The translations under genes and the position numbers were made by a program. Shown here in pieces: positions 27,768 through 37,400 of a DNA stretch of 64,000 nucleotides. The stretch is from Paenibacillus sp. BIC5C1 (GTDB lineage Bacteria; Bacillota; Bacilli; Paenibacillales; Paenibacillaceae). Location of the stretch: positions 5,208,001 through 5,272,000 of the forward strand of contig NZ_CP135922.1 of NCBI RefSeq assembly GCF_032399705.1. The letters run 5' to 3'. The notes beneath the pieces are model-generated. The model made no database searches, was not told where the DNA came from, and saw only the letters and a program-made list of their open reading frames with translations. Each line of letters begins with the position of its first letter. The first letter of the stretch is position 1.

Positions 27768-28130
27768 ATGAAGCAATATAACCTGGGAATCGAAGCAACA
27801 CTCGAAATTATTGGCGGCAAATGGAAAGCGCTAATCATATGTTTATTAATGTCCGGTGTGAAAAGGACAGGCGAGTTACAGCGCAGTATAGACGGTATCT
27901 CGCAAAAGGTCCTGATCCAGCAATTACGCGAACTTGAAAGAGACGGCCTTGTCAGTAGACATGTTTACCAACAGATGCCGCCCAAAGTCGAATACAGCCT
28001 TACGGAGTATGGAGTTACCGCCAACAAGATCGTGGATGTGATGTGTACATGGGGGCGGGAGAATATAGCATTAAGGCAACAACAAGGAGAAGACATTATA
28101 TTATTGGAAAATAAAGAGCCTGCGTTTTGA
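27768..28130 (+). CDS. HxlR-family regulator
   Basis: Winged-helix regulator of 120 residues. The family start LEIIGGKWKALIICLL (about 12-27) and the helix-turn-helix FxxLxxxIxGISxKxLxxxLRELExDGLV (here RSIDGISQKVLIQQLRELER) are clear. The motif RHVYQQMPPKVEYSLTEYG is the wing. There is no Cys before the helix-turn-helix like that of YodB; one Cys lies near residue 27 and another at 93 (VMCTWG), so thiol sensing is possible. It probably controls the divergent quinone reductase and the SDR gene that follows 45 bp downstream. Confidence 0.9.
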   Translation: MKQYNLGIEATLEIIGGKWKALIICLLMSGVKRTGELQRSIDGISQKVLIQQLRELERDGLVSRHVYQQMPPKVEYSLTEYGVTANKIVDVMCTWGRENIALRQQQGEDIILLENKEPAF

Positions 28131-28175
28131 GCTGGTATCTTTAGCCGACACTTTGGAGAAAAAGGAGCACTTTAA

Positions 28176-28895
28176 TTGAAAAACTATCTTGTATTTGGTG
28201 CTAGCAAAGGATTAGGAGATGCATTTGTCAGGGGGGTTCCTGAACAAGGCGATAAAGTCTGGGTTGTGTCCCGCACGAAACCTGATAACTTGAAGCTCGA
28301 CGATGGCGTAGAACGCATTTGGATACAGGCAGATCTGTCTACGCTTGATTCATCCGAACAGATCTGCGATGCCCTTCAGAACGAGACTTTGGATGTTCTC
28401 ATTTACAATGTGGGCATTTGGGAAAAAGAGGGGTTCGAGGACCACTATACGTTCGATAAGGACACCCCCGCCGACATCAGTAATCTGATTCATGTGAATG
28501 TAACATCCGCTATTGTAAGCATTCAGGCATTATTGCCCCACCTCAGGAAATCAACAGCAGGCAAAATCATTCTTATTGGCTCAACTGCGGGTCTGAGCAA
28601 TGCGAACAGTACACAGGTATCTTTTGTAGCCTCCAAATTTGCCATTCGTGGGGTTACAGAAGCCCTGAGAGAACATACAAGAAACGATCGGATCGCGGTT
28701 ACATGTATCAACCCGGGAGAACTCGCAGCCGAAGTTCCATATAAAGATGGCATTGACCGCGCTCTTTCCGAATATAATGGTACACGCATCCCTCTTCAAG
28801 ATATGGTTTCTATTGTAAAGTGCATTGTCGGCCTGTCGAATGCAGCCTGTGTAAAAGAAATTAATATGCCGGCAATTACGGATCTGAACGCATAA
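28176..28895 (+). CDS. SDR-like oxidoreductase with Phe at the catalytic Tyr position
   Basis: Short-chain dehydrogenase-like protein of 239 residues. The nucleotide-binding loop is VFGASKGLGDAF, the active Ser segment is IILIGSTAG and NPGE follows the core. The normal YxxxK motif reads FVASK (residues about 151-155), so the catalytic Tyr is replaced by Phe while Lys is kept. Activity may therefore be altered or lost. Start is TTG 28176 behind AAGGAG with eight bases of spacing. It follows the HxlR gene and is likely in its operon. A terminator follows at 28961. Confidence 0.82.
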   Translation: MKNYLVFGASKGLGDAFVRGVPEQGDKVWVVSRTKPDNLKLDDGVERIWIQADLSTLDSSEQICDALQNETLDVLIYNVGIWEKEGFEDHYTFDKDTPADISNLIHVNVTSAIVSIQALLPHLRKSTAGKIILIGSTAGLSNANSTQVSFVASKFAIRGVTEALREHTRNDRIAVTCINPGELAAEVPYKDGIDRALSEYNGTRIPLQDMVSIVKCIVGLSNAACVKEINMPAITDLNA

Positions 28896-28960
28896 TTTAA
28901 ATACATGGCCATCTTAAAGAATGATAAAGAAACACCATGACAACCAGCTAAACACAAACA

Positions 28961-28989
28961 AAAGAGCGCGTTTGAGACGTGCTCTTTTT
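28961..28989 (+). terminator. Terminator of the HxlR-SDR unit
   Basis: AAAGAGCGCGT / ACGTGCTCTTT stem with a five-base loop and a T-run. The remaining 220 bp up to the MerR gene are AT-rich and hold its promoter; nothing else was seen there. Confidence 0.75.
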
Positions 28990-29213
28990 GCTCTTCCATA
29001 AACCATTCGCATGACGGGGAAATCCCTTATTCCCGTTATTTTGTCTAAGAAAGCCAGTACACGTTATTCGCTCTCCTACTGAGTTTTAACGAATCACTGC
29101 GGCCTTATTTCTATTGTAAAATAGGTGATGATAATCAAATTGATATATATATCCTATTAAATATAAAATGAGTTATAAATATATAGTCATTATTAACATT
29201 GGAGGTAATTTTC

Positions 29214-30245
29214 TTGCATTCAAATGTCGATACAGAGCTGCAGCATCACATCTCCACTGATTCTCCGAATAAGGTAGAGACCTTTACGATTGGAGAAGTA
29301 GCTAAAATGATTGGTTCTAAGGTCAGAACTATTCGATACTATGATGAAATCGGGTTAGTGAAGCCCACAAATTATACAGAAGGAGGACATCGACTCTATT
29401 CAACCGAGGATGTGTGGCGGTTAGAGCTCACTGCAACGCTCCGCTACTTGGATTTTGGTATTGAAGAGATTAGCCAGTTATTTTCTGGAGAGTTATCGAT
29501 TGATAAAGCACTCGACTGGCAGATTGAAACCCTTTCGATCCAAGCTAGCGCGCTAACCAATATGATATCTATTTTACAACAAGCGAAGCAGCAACAAGGG
29601 GGTTCCTTGCGTTACCTTTACGACCTCGTTCAAGCCAAAGCGTCCAATGTTGAAAAGCGGAAAAAGTTCATTAATGAGAATGTTGAAAGTTCTAATCTCT
29701 TTGAAGGAGTTCCTCCAGACTATCAGGCTCCCATGCTGCATTACTTTAATAAACATATTGTAAATCAAAAGAAAACAACGGCAATAGAAATAGCTGCATG
29801 GAATGAGTTACAAGAAATTATAAATGATCCCCAATTCATGAAAGACATGAAAATCACTAACTTTGCATTCTTTATTAATGAACTACAACCCCGCTATGAT
29901 GCTGATACATGGATCAAGAAGCTGGATCAAATCTATGTTCGATTAACCCATGCGTTGGAAAGTAAAAAGTCTGCTGACAGTCCTGAAGTTCAGGCCATCA
30001 TTGAAGAGTCGGTCTCTCTATATGACAATGCAGAGCAAACGATCTATAACGAGGATTTCCTTATTTCCTTTTTGGAACATGCCGAGCAGACTCATTCGCC
30101 GCTCATTGATCGGGTCAACAGGTTGTGTGCCATTATGAGTCCGCAATTAAACTTGCTTGCAGAAGGAAATCTAATTTTTTTTCAAAACCTGCAACAAAGG
30201 ATAATACCATTACAAAGTCACTCCAGTGTACAGCCCAAAGGCTAG
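29214..30245 (+). CDS. MerR-family regulator with large effector domain
   Basis: Regulator of 343 residues. The MerR winged helix covers about 25-95: FTIGEVAKMIGSKVRTIRYYDEIGLVKP, then GHRLYSTEDVWRLELTATLRYLDFGI. A coiled coil follows (about 105-140), then an uncharacterised helical C-terminal domain of about 200 residues. That is much longer than in metal-sensing MerR proteins, suggesting a multidrug- or peptide-type ligand. TTG 29214 is chosen because GGAGG lies 8 bases upstream; the frame starts at 29199 inside the ribosome site. It converges on the membrane hydrolase gene. The target is unknown. Confidence 0.85.
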   Translation: MHSNVDTELQHHISTDSPNKVETFTIGEVAKMIGSKVRTIRYYDEIGLVKPTNYTEGGHRLYSTEDVWRLELTATLRYLDFGIEEISQLFSGELSIDKALDWQIETLSIQASALTNMISILQQAKQQQGGSLRYLYDLVQAKASNVEKRKKFINENVESSNLFEGVPPDYQAPMLHYFNKHIVNQKKTTAIEIAAWNELQEIINDPQFMKDMKITNFAFFINELQPRYDADTWIKKLDQIYVRLTHALESKKSADSPEVQAIIEESVSLYDNAEQTIYNEDFLISFLEHAEQTHSPLIDRVNRLCAIMSPQLNLLAEGNLIFFQNLQQRIIPLQSHSSVQPKG

Positions 30246-30265
30246 AGCCTTCGGGCTAGGTTGCT

Positions 30266-31702
30266 TTAGTCATGAAGGAGGGTAAATTTCGGGTGCTCTC
30301 CAACATTTTGCCCTATAAGTTCAAATGGTTTTCCCTTTAAATAATGATCGAAGAAATCCTGTGAATAATCGGTAATGAGGCTCAGACCCTCCCGAACATC
30401 ACGGCCCTGCATCAATTGAAACAGAGGTGAGAACAGAACCATATCGGTAAAGCTGAGGTGATTCGTCTTATTTAGGATCATCCAGTAGTTACCACCTGTT
30501 GTTACATGATCGAACCGAGGCAGAACTTCCTTCATCATGTCAATCGGACTGCCCTCCGTTACCTTCTTCATACTCTCTACACTGGAATCAGCACTCATCA
30601 TCATAAATGGCTTCTTCAGCCCTTCTTCCGGAATACGACGTTCCCCATATAATGCACCATCCATATTAAGCGCCGCCTTAATTCTTGAATCTGTCATTAA
30701 CGCTTGTACACTTGTTGCACCACCAAAGGAATGACCGAACATCCCGACATTATTCATATCCATCCGTCCAGTAAAACGCCGCTCTGGATCATTTGCCGCC
30801 AGTTGCTCCACTTGATCTAGTACAAAACGCGCATCTTCTACCCATTGTATATTGGCTTCATCCAGGTCTGCGATGGAATTGATGTCTAGCATAATTAAAG
30901 GCGCCACACGCCCATTCGGGAAAATTGAAGCGGTACTGCTGTAGGTATGGTCTATACCAACAACGATGTAACCCTGGCTAACCAATTGTTCAACCTGGAA
31001 GGTATTCTGCATTTTGTTTCCAGTGAGGCCATGGGAAAAAAGAAGTACCGGATAGGACGGCTCTGCATTAGAAATCTCTGCATGTTCTATGGCATGCGTC
31101 TTTACATAGCCGATTGAAGAAAACAGAAGCTTAGGAACATTAAACATTTTGTGGTATCCCTCCGCAAAGACATCCATATTAGAATGATAGGCTTGCGGTT
31201 TCCCTTTCGCTTTGGCGTCCGCAGGATACCAAATTTGTACCATTAATTCGCGCTTATCGCTTGGATCTGACGTAAGGATTTCTTCACGCTGATCATCTAC
31301 CCAGTCATAAGTAACTGTGCCGATTTTGTAAGGACCTGTTGGCATATCAAAAGTGAATACCGGAAGCAATATCGGCAATACCACCGCTGCCGCTGAATAA
31401 ACAACCATCAGTATTGTCACGAAAATGAGCTTTACAACCGATCTTTTTCGAGTGGTTTGTTCCTCTTCTTGTCGAGACTTCGACTTCAATTTAGTTATGA
31501 CTACGACAAACGGTATTACTGTCATCACATAGGCCGGAATCATTGGCCAACGCATGCCTTCTATGATCCCATGCATCAGCATGAGAATGGCAGACACGCC
31601 AAATCCAATAAGCAAATTACGCAGCGTCTTGTTTTTCGCAAATATAATCCAACCCACCATCATAATATTAAAAACAACAAACAAAACTTCTAAAAACCTC
31701 AT
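30266..31702 (-). CDS. Membrane-anchored alpha/beta hydrolase, PAF-acetylhydrolase-like (paralog 1)
   Basis: Protein of 478 residues with four N-terminal transmembrane helices (about 3-20, 30-48, 52-70 and 90-112), then an alpha/beta hydrolase domain. Catalytic features are LLFSHGLTGNK near 222, GMFGHSFGGATS near 318 (Ser nucleophile), NMDGALYG near 344 and NHLSFTDM near 415 (His). The domain resembles platelet-activating-factor acetylhydrolases, which cleave short ester chains. It should face the outside or sit at the membrane. A closely similar protein is encoded at 55608. GGAGG precedes the ATG. Neighbours are a MerR regulator and a CPBP protease. Confidence 0.87.
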   Translation of the reverse strand: MRFLEVLFVVFNIMMVGWIIFAKNKTLRNLLIGFGVSAILMLMHGIIEGMRWPMIPAYVMTVIPFVVVITKLKSKSRQEEEQTTRKRSVVKLIFVTILMVVYSAAAVVLPILLPVFTFDMPTGPYKIGTVTYDWVDDQREEILTSDPSDKRELMVQIWYPADAKAKGKPQAYHSNMDVFAEGYHKMFNVPKLLFSSIGYVKTHAIEHAEISNAEPSYPVLLFSHGLTGNKMQNTFQVEQLVSQGYIVVGIDHTYSSTASIFPNGRVAPLIMLDINSIADLDEANIQWVEDARFVLDQVEQLAANDPERRFTGRMDMNNVGMFGHSFGGATSVQALMTDSRIKAALNMDGALYGERRIPEEGLKKPFMMMSADSSVESMKKVTEGSPIDMMKEVLPRFDHVTTGGNYWMILNKTNHLSFTDMVLFSPLFQLMQGRDVREGLSLITDYSQDFFDHYLKGKPFELIGQNVGEHPKFTLLHD

Positions 31703-32028
31703 AAGAATTGAACCTCCACCTTTATAGTAAGTTGCTAGCTAGCTAATTCGTAGCTTACAACCTCCAGTAGGTGAAGATTCAAGACCCTCTTAAAAAAATC
31801 TATTCCAAAATCCTTTGTGCTGGCAACAAGGTGTTGTGCGAAATTATACACTGCATAGGAATAGCTGCGCTTTACCTCATTTTTCAAATCTCGCTACTAT
31901 ACTTTAGTCGTGTTCCTCCTGGGCTAGGGTCTTGGACAAAGACTGGGCTTGAGTTTGTTCTGATTATGGTAAATCCACTGTTATACTGCAAAGCGACATA
32001 CATATTTTGATTAAAAGGAGCTATCACA
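31703..32028. other. Intergenic region with palindrome between divergent genes
   Basis: 326-bp gap between the divergent hydrolase and CPBP genes. It contains the ten-base palindrome GCTAGCTAGC at 31734-31743 inside a wider imperfect repeat with GTAAG and CTTAC ends (31726-31757). This is a candidate regulator site next to the hydrolase promoter. A 79-codon frame here has no ribosome site. Confidence 0.4.
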
Positions 32029-32886
32029 ATGAGAACAGATTTTAGTACGATGCCCAGCTTGAGTTCAGAGGAGGAAAAGGTCCAAAAAGCCAGGCGAGGA
32101 CTGCTCGTTTTCTTTGCCATACTCATCCCTCTCTCCATCCTTAGTTATGTACTGATCATGAAAGCACCGATTTTCGGCCTGCTCCTCATGTGGACACCGG
32201 GCTTATCCTCCATCTTCGCCCGTATCGTACTGCGTGAAGGAATCTCGGATATTTCCCTGCGGATTGGGGGGAAGCAAACCTTCAAGTCGTTACCTTTCAT
32301 TTTGCTGTTTCCAGTTGTCATTGGTTTATTCGCTTATGGAATTGCCTGGATTACAGGACTTGTTCAGTACGTTACACCGGAATCATTCATTCAAGGTCCA
32401 TCAGGCGTTATCTTTGCAGGAACGATACTTGTTCAAATGTTTGCGGGTACTGCAATCGGTATAATCAGCAGTTCAGGAGAGGAGCTTGGATGGAGAGGCT
32501 ATATGCTCACTCGCCTAATCAACGCCCGTGTACCTCGACCCGTGCTGACGAGCGGAATTATTTGGGGGGTATGGCACCTTCCCGTGATGCTTTTTGCAAA
32601 TTATTATTCCGGTCCATATCCTGCCTTATCGGTTATCCTATTTATGATTTCAGTGACCTCTTTCAGTTATCTGATCAGCCGCTTGCGCTTAACAACGGGC
32701 AGCATATGGCCTGCAATTCTCCTCCATGCATGTTGGAATGCCGTGATTCAGGATGCCTTTGATATATCTTCCAGTGGCAAGAACGTTCTTCTATGGACTG
32801 GAGAGTCGGGAATTCTAGTGGCTCTCGCCTTGCTAATTGCAGCATGGATGATGTCGAGAAAGCCTCTTGTCATAAGACATCTATAA
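32029..32886 (+). CDS. CPBP-family intramembrane metalloprotease
   Basis: Membrane protein of 285 residues and about seven helices in the CAAX protease/bacteriocin-processing (Abi) family. Motif 1 is SSGEELGWRGYML (Glu-Glu pair, about 147-159), motif 2 is GVWHLPVM (catalytic His) and motif 3 is LLHACWNAV. Bacterial members cleave membrane peptides or confer bacteriocin self-immunity. AAAAGGAG lies nine bases before the ATG. It is divergent from the membrane hydrolase gene. No bacteriocin precursor was seen within 2 kb. An IS3 element begins 78 bp downstream. Confidence 0.88.
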   Translation: MRTDFSTMPSLSSEEEKVQKARRGLLVFFAILIPLSILSYVLIMKAPIFGLLLMWTPGLSSIFARIVLREGISDISLRIGGKQTFKSLPFILLFPVVIGLFAYGIAWITGLVQYVTPESFIQGPSGVIFAGTILVQMFAGTAIGIISSSGEELGWRGYMLTRLINARVPRPVLTSGIIWGVWHLPVMLFANYYSGPYPALSVILFMISVTSFSYLISRLRLTTGSIWPAILLHACWNAVIQDAFDISSSGKNVLLWTGESGILVALALLIAAWMMSRKPLVIRHL

Positions 32887-33018
32887 ACTATTGCTGTGGA
32901 TGAAGATGTATAAAACTTTTTTTGAGAAGACGATGTTGTTGTATTAGAGTTTAGTTTAAAGACTGACCAAAAGCCCGCACAGTGGTCTTACCCCTGTCAA
33001 GTAGACAGATAAAAAAAG

Positions 33019-33846
33019 CTATGCTGCCAGTGCGCATCGATATTCAATCGGTGCGCGCTGTTTGAGTTTGGCTTGAAAGCGTCGGTAGTTGTAATTGTAC
33101 ATATAATCTTCCACGGCTTGTCGAATCTCTACTTCTGAATTACACTGGTTAAGGTACAGCTTCTCTGTCTTGAGATGCGAAAAGAAGGATTCGATGCATG
33201 CGTTATCTAGGCAGGTTGCTTTGCGAGAGTGGCTGCCCTTCACGCCGAATGCTTCTAATCGTGTGTTGTACGCCTGAGACGTGTATTGGAAGCCCTGATC
33301 CGAATGGAGCACGGCTTCTGAAACGTCTCTTTTTTGTGTCCATTGTTCCACCGTATCCAATACGAGCTGAACATCGTTCCGTTTAGACAACTGCCAAGCT
33401 ACAATCTCATTGTTGAACAGGTCTTGAATCACGGACAGGTAAACAAATGTACTTCCATTCGGAATATAGGTAATATCCGTCACCATTTTTTGCTGGGGTG
33501 CTGTCGCATGAAACTGGCGCTTCAGGCGATTCGGATAAATCACAGATGGCGTATAGCTGGACTTCTTCCGCTTCTTACGAATTACCGATTGGATCGATAG
33601 TTCCCGCATGATTCGCCATACTTTCTTGTGATTAACGTTCAGACCAGCCTCCCACAACGCCGTTGTCATGCGAGGATAACCAAACTCTCGGTTTGCAAAA
33701 TGAATAGCCATCATGTGTTCTTTGATCTCACGCTCACGGTCTTGTCTTGCGTCTCGCTGCGGCTGTGTTGCTCGCCATTTGTAGTAACTGGAACGGGGTA
33801 TTCCTGTAATCGATAATAGGCGTGTAATGCCATGCGAGCAGCGCAA
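33019..33846 (-). CDS. IS3 transposase OrfB (DDE integrase domain)
   Basis: Catalytic half of the IS3 transposase, 275 residues as an independent frame. The helix-turn-helix-like start is SITGIPRSSYYKW. The DDE triad is visible: Asp in KMVTDITYIP (about 121), Asp in LHSDQGFQYTS (about 181) and Glu in NACIESFFSHLKTE (about 218). Translation normally comes from a -1 frameshift out of OrfA: the OrfB frame is open back to the A6G slip site at 33912-33918. The reading frame is complete, so the element may still be mobile. Confidence 0.92.
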   Translation of the reverse strand: MRCSHGITRLLSITGIPRSSYYKWRATQPQRDARQDREREIKEHMMAIHFANREFGYPRMTTALWEAGLNVNHKKVWRIMRELSIQSVIRKKRKKSSYTPSVIYPNRLKRQFHATAPQQKMVTDITYIPNGSTFVYLSVIQDLFNNEIVAWQLSKRNDVQLVLDTVEQWTQKRDVSEAVLHSDQGFQYTSQAYNTRLEAFGVKGSHSRKATCLDNACIESFFSHLKTEKLYLNQCNSEVEIRQAVEDYMYNYNYRRFQAKLKQRAPIEYRCALAA

Positions 33847-33878
33847 TTCGTCTATGATATCGTAGTTCTCCCGTTGGC

Positions 33879-34199
33879 TCAGCGCTTCTCCTTTACTAGA
33901 TTTGGATACCGCTTTTTTAAATAATCCACCTGTGCTTGAAGGTAATCCCGTTCTTCTTCTACACTGCTAAAGGCAGTACGAGGACGTCCTTTCATTGGAT
34001 TCGGAACATTGTTTTTTCGCTCATCAAACACTTCCCCGTTTTTCCATTTTTTTACCCACACCTTCAGTTGTGAACAGTTTCGAATTCCTTCGCGATCAGC
34101 GACCACTTTGTAACTTGAAGAACCTTCGACATAGGATCTAACTGCATTCAATTTAAACTCTTCGGTATACGTCTGAAATGTTTGTCCTTTTTTGGCCAT
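33879..34199 (-). CDS. IS3 transposase OrfA (helix-turn-helix)
   Basis: DNA-binding half of the transposase, 106 residues: FQTYTEEFKLNAVRSYVEG at the N-terminus, a helix-turn-helix around YKVVADREGIRNCSQLKVWV and a C-terminal leucine-rich coiled coil (EEERDYLQAQVDYLKKRY). GGAGGGG lies nine bases before ATG 34199; the longer frame to 34235 passes through the ribosome site. The slippery heptamer AAAAAAG near its end (33912-33918) supports -1 frameshifting to make OrfAB, as known for the IS150 group. Confidence 0.9.
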   Translation of the reverse strand: MAKKGQTFQTYTEEFKLNAVRSYVEGSSSYKVVADREGIRNCSQLKVWVKKWKNGEVFDERKNNVPNPMKGRPRTAFSSVEEERDYLQAQVDYLKKRYPNLVKEKR

Positions 34200-34306
34200 A
34201 AAAATATCCCCTCCAAGTGTCACTTGAACCCTCATGATAACATGAAGGTTTTTTTAAGTGTCTACTTAAAGGGGATAATACCACAGTGCGGGCTTTTTTT
34301 GGTCCA

Positions 34307-34435
34307 TCCTGGATCATTACTTTTCAAGCTAGATCGCTTGTAAGAATGAAGTTTGGCAAATGCACGCAAGCTTTCTTTTGAGCTTTTGGATAATTTCATT
34401 GCCCTGTTGATCAGCTCATCACTGATAAGTCTCAC
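34307..34435 (-). pseudogene. Possible gene start cut by the IS3 element
   Basis: A frame starting at GTG 34435, which overlaps the TGA of the hexosaminidase gene, runs 43 codons (ISDELINRAMKLSKSSKESL...) and then enters the IS. Composition is protein-like and the GTGA overlap is typical of coupled operon genes. No ribosome site was seen, and the sequence beyond the IS does not restore a recognisable gene. It could be a truncated last gene of the operon or chance. Confidence 0.25.
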
Positions 34436-37400
34436 TTTGATGCTGTCAAGCATTCCACCAGTGCCCGCAGTGAATAATCGGAGGTTGAGCACAACAGTAT
34501 GCTTCCGGCTGTCTGCGGCAGTACAGCGTCATCATAGGGATTGCGCAGCACCAGATTCAGCAGTGGCTTAACTGCAGCCAAGGCCTCGGACAGTTCCAGC
34601 TGTCCTGTGAATAGATGGGCATTAAGGGTGCCCTGGATAACGACATCCGCATCAGCAGCTTGCAGAACCAGAGACTTTATCTGCACGGGATCCGGCTTCA
34701 TTGCACAGTAGCGCGTCTGCACAACCAAGCCTTCATCCTTCAATTGGGAGGCTACCCTGATTTCCGCAGAACCACTATTATCGGCCTGGGTCAGCTGCTC
34801 CTGCTGCGGCAGTATCAGCAAATATTTCAGCGAATCCTTGAGTGGCAGCAGACCCTGCGGGTCCCGACTAACTTTGACAGTCATACGAGCCAGCTTCAGT
34901 GCCGCCTCTCCCCACTGCTCTCTGGGAATCGGCTGTGCAGCCGCTTGGTACTGCCGGAATTGGTCATACAGCTGCCGAATACGAAGAACCGACTCGTCGA
35001 TTCGCGACTCGTGGATGCGCCCATCCCGTACAGCTGCCAGAATACCCGCGATGACTCGGCTCTGGAACTCCGGCGTATGGCACATCAGGATCATATCATT
35101 CCCCGCCTGAACAGCCAGCACACCCACATCTTCCGGGCTGAAATTTTTGCGAATTGCCCCCATTTCGATGTCATCGGTGCAGATCACCCCCGCAAAGCCC
35201 AACTGCTTCCGCAGCAATTCCGTGGCAAAAAAAGGACTGAGCGAGGCCGGAAGTCCGCCGGATTCCGGAATGTTGGGAAACACCAGATGTCCCATCATGA
35301 TGGAATCTGCACCAGCTTCAATCGCCTTAATGAAGGGAAGCAACGGCCCCTCCATCAACTGCTCGATCGTCAACTCACATTCGGGCAAAACAATATGTGA
35401 GTCTCCGCTCACTTGCCCGTGTCCGGGAAAATGCTTTGCCGTCACGGCTACACCTGCTTCATGCATTCCCTGTATATAGGCGCGGCCGAATTGGGACACC
35501 AGCTGCGGGTCCTCTCCAAAGGAGCGAACACCCACAACCGGATTATCTATATTCGTGTTCACATCCAGCACTGGTGCCCAGTTCATGGGAATACCAAGGG
35601 AGTGCAGCTCACTGCCGATGATTTTACCGAGCAAAAGAGCGGCTTCCGGATCTTCACTTAACCCGACTGCCCGGTTGCCAGGAACATAGGGAAAAAAGGA
35701 CTTAAACTTGGACAGGGTCCCACCCTCTTCATCTACTGAAACGTAATAAGGCAAAAGGCTACCGCTCTCTCCGGCTATGTTCTTCACTTCTGCAAGCAGC
35801 GTATGTGACTGCTGCTCGCTCTCAATATTATGGGGAAAGATGCCGATGCCCCCGAATCGGTGCTGTGCCATTCTGCCGCGAAACTCCGGCTCGGCCCGAG
35901 TCGATGGTGTGCCGACTACACACATCAGAGCTATTTTGTCTTCCAAGCTCATTGCCGTCAGATCGGCTTCTGGATGCAGTGCGTTCAGACCCAGTTCTTG
36001 ATAGAGCGTGCGCTCCAGATAATCATGCAGATAGAACCTCGATTTTACAAAGTGCTCTGCCATATCAGAGGGCTGGTAACGCTCCAGCGCAGCCTTCATC
36101 CGAGGGAGGACGCCCTCACGCCCGCGGCGGTTTCTCGTATAATTGTTATGGAGTGAGCGCCACTCCGCATCGTCTCCGGGATACAGCTCCCAGCGGTAAG
36201 CATACTTATGGATTGCCCGCGAACGATCTGTCGCCACCTCAAAATCATGCATTATCGCAATCAGTTCCGCTTCTTCCTTGTGCTCGCGTACTTCGTCCAC
36301 CAGCTTCCAGATCACATCATAATAATCCTCTACCCTGTAATTGCCGAGGAGGTTGTGTCCAGTAACAGGATCAATGCCATGAAACCGTTCCAGAAACCGG
36401 TCGATGAAGGTAGTGGCATTCGCCTTTCGGTTCCAGGCCAAATCCGCATGCAGCAGCATGGGGTACCAGGTGGTTTCGAAAATACCATATGGAACACCGA
36501 GGCTGAAAGGCCCCGTCCAGTTAGTAGCAACAACACAGCCAATATCCAACTTGTCGGCCGTCTCTGCCCACTGAAGCAAGTTGTCTGTCCGGTTCAGCAG
36601 TACCGGATAATTCTGATGCTCAGCCCAGTCAAAGCTGCGGACTGCTGGCGCTCCCATTACTTCAATGCCGAGCGACCTGAATTTGGCCGCATGTGAAGTC
36701 ACCTCCGCTTCGATATTGCGTCCGTTGTAGATCCAGATCATGGCGACACTTCGCTGATCCAGCTTAACCAGCTCCTCTGGCGGGCATTTATCCAGCATGT
36801 CATGCCAGAAAATTGGCAGTTTCCCCCGTTCTGCCGTAAATGCAATCAGACGATTCAAAAAGGCGATAAAAGCTCGTTCTCGCACGCCTCCAAACTCGAT
36901 TTTGCAGCGTTCGCATTCGCATAGGCTATAGACCTCGTCACACCCGAGGTGGATATATCGCGAATCCGGGTGGGCGTCGATCATCTCCTCGAGTAAAGAG
37001 GTTATCAATCCAAAGGTTTCCGGATGCGATGGGCAGATCTCCCCGGTGGACCGCTCTGTCTCGCGAAGATGCCGCCAACCTTCGTGGCGTAATACATATT
37101 CCAGATGTCCGAAGCTCTGCTGGAGTGGAATAATCTCTATAAAGTGCTCGTGGGCGTTCTGCTTCAGTTCTTCCAGTTGTGAACGACTTAACGCATGTTG
37201 TGGATGTGCGAACTCGGGATGCGACTGAAATGGGAACTTATCCTCGTATTCAATCAAAATCGCGTTCGTCTTATAACGAGCGATATCAGCCAAATACCCT
37301 GTCAGCAGTTCCGGCTTCGAGAACGTCTGACGCAGGTCAAAGTTCATTGCGCGTAAAGATGTGTCCGGCCAGTCGGTTATGGATACCGCCGGGATGACAC

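Larger units (their letters stand above)
32964..34306 (-). mobile_element. IS3-family insertion sequence (about 1.34 kb)
   Basis: Element with two overlapping transposase frames and long terminal inverted repeats. The left end TGACCAAAAGCCCGCACAG (from 32964) and the reverse complement of the right end TGGACCAAAAAAAGCCCGCA (to 34306) both start with TG. They share a conserved inner block containing AAGTAGACA followed by an A-run. I could not see a clear target duplication, so the exact ends are provisional and may lie up to 30 bp further in. An internal hairpin ACCTTCATG/CATGAGGGT near 34245 may block read-through. It lies directly after the hexosaminidase operon. Confidence 0.85.

Noticed and set aside
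31771..32010. 79-codon plus-strand frame between the hydrolase and CPBP genes
   Set aside because: GTG start without a ribosome site, overlaps the probable promoters of the flanking genes.
34615..36365. Several plus-strand frames over 180 codons
   Set aside because: All are shadows antisense to the GH20-GH3 gene, whose motifs are unambiguous.
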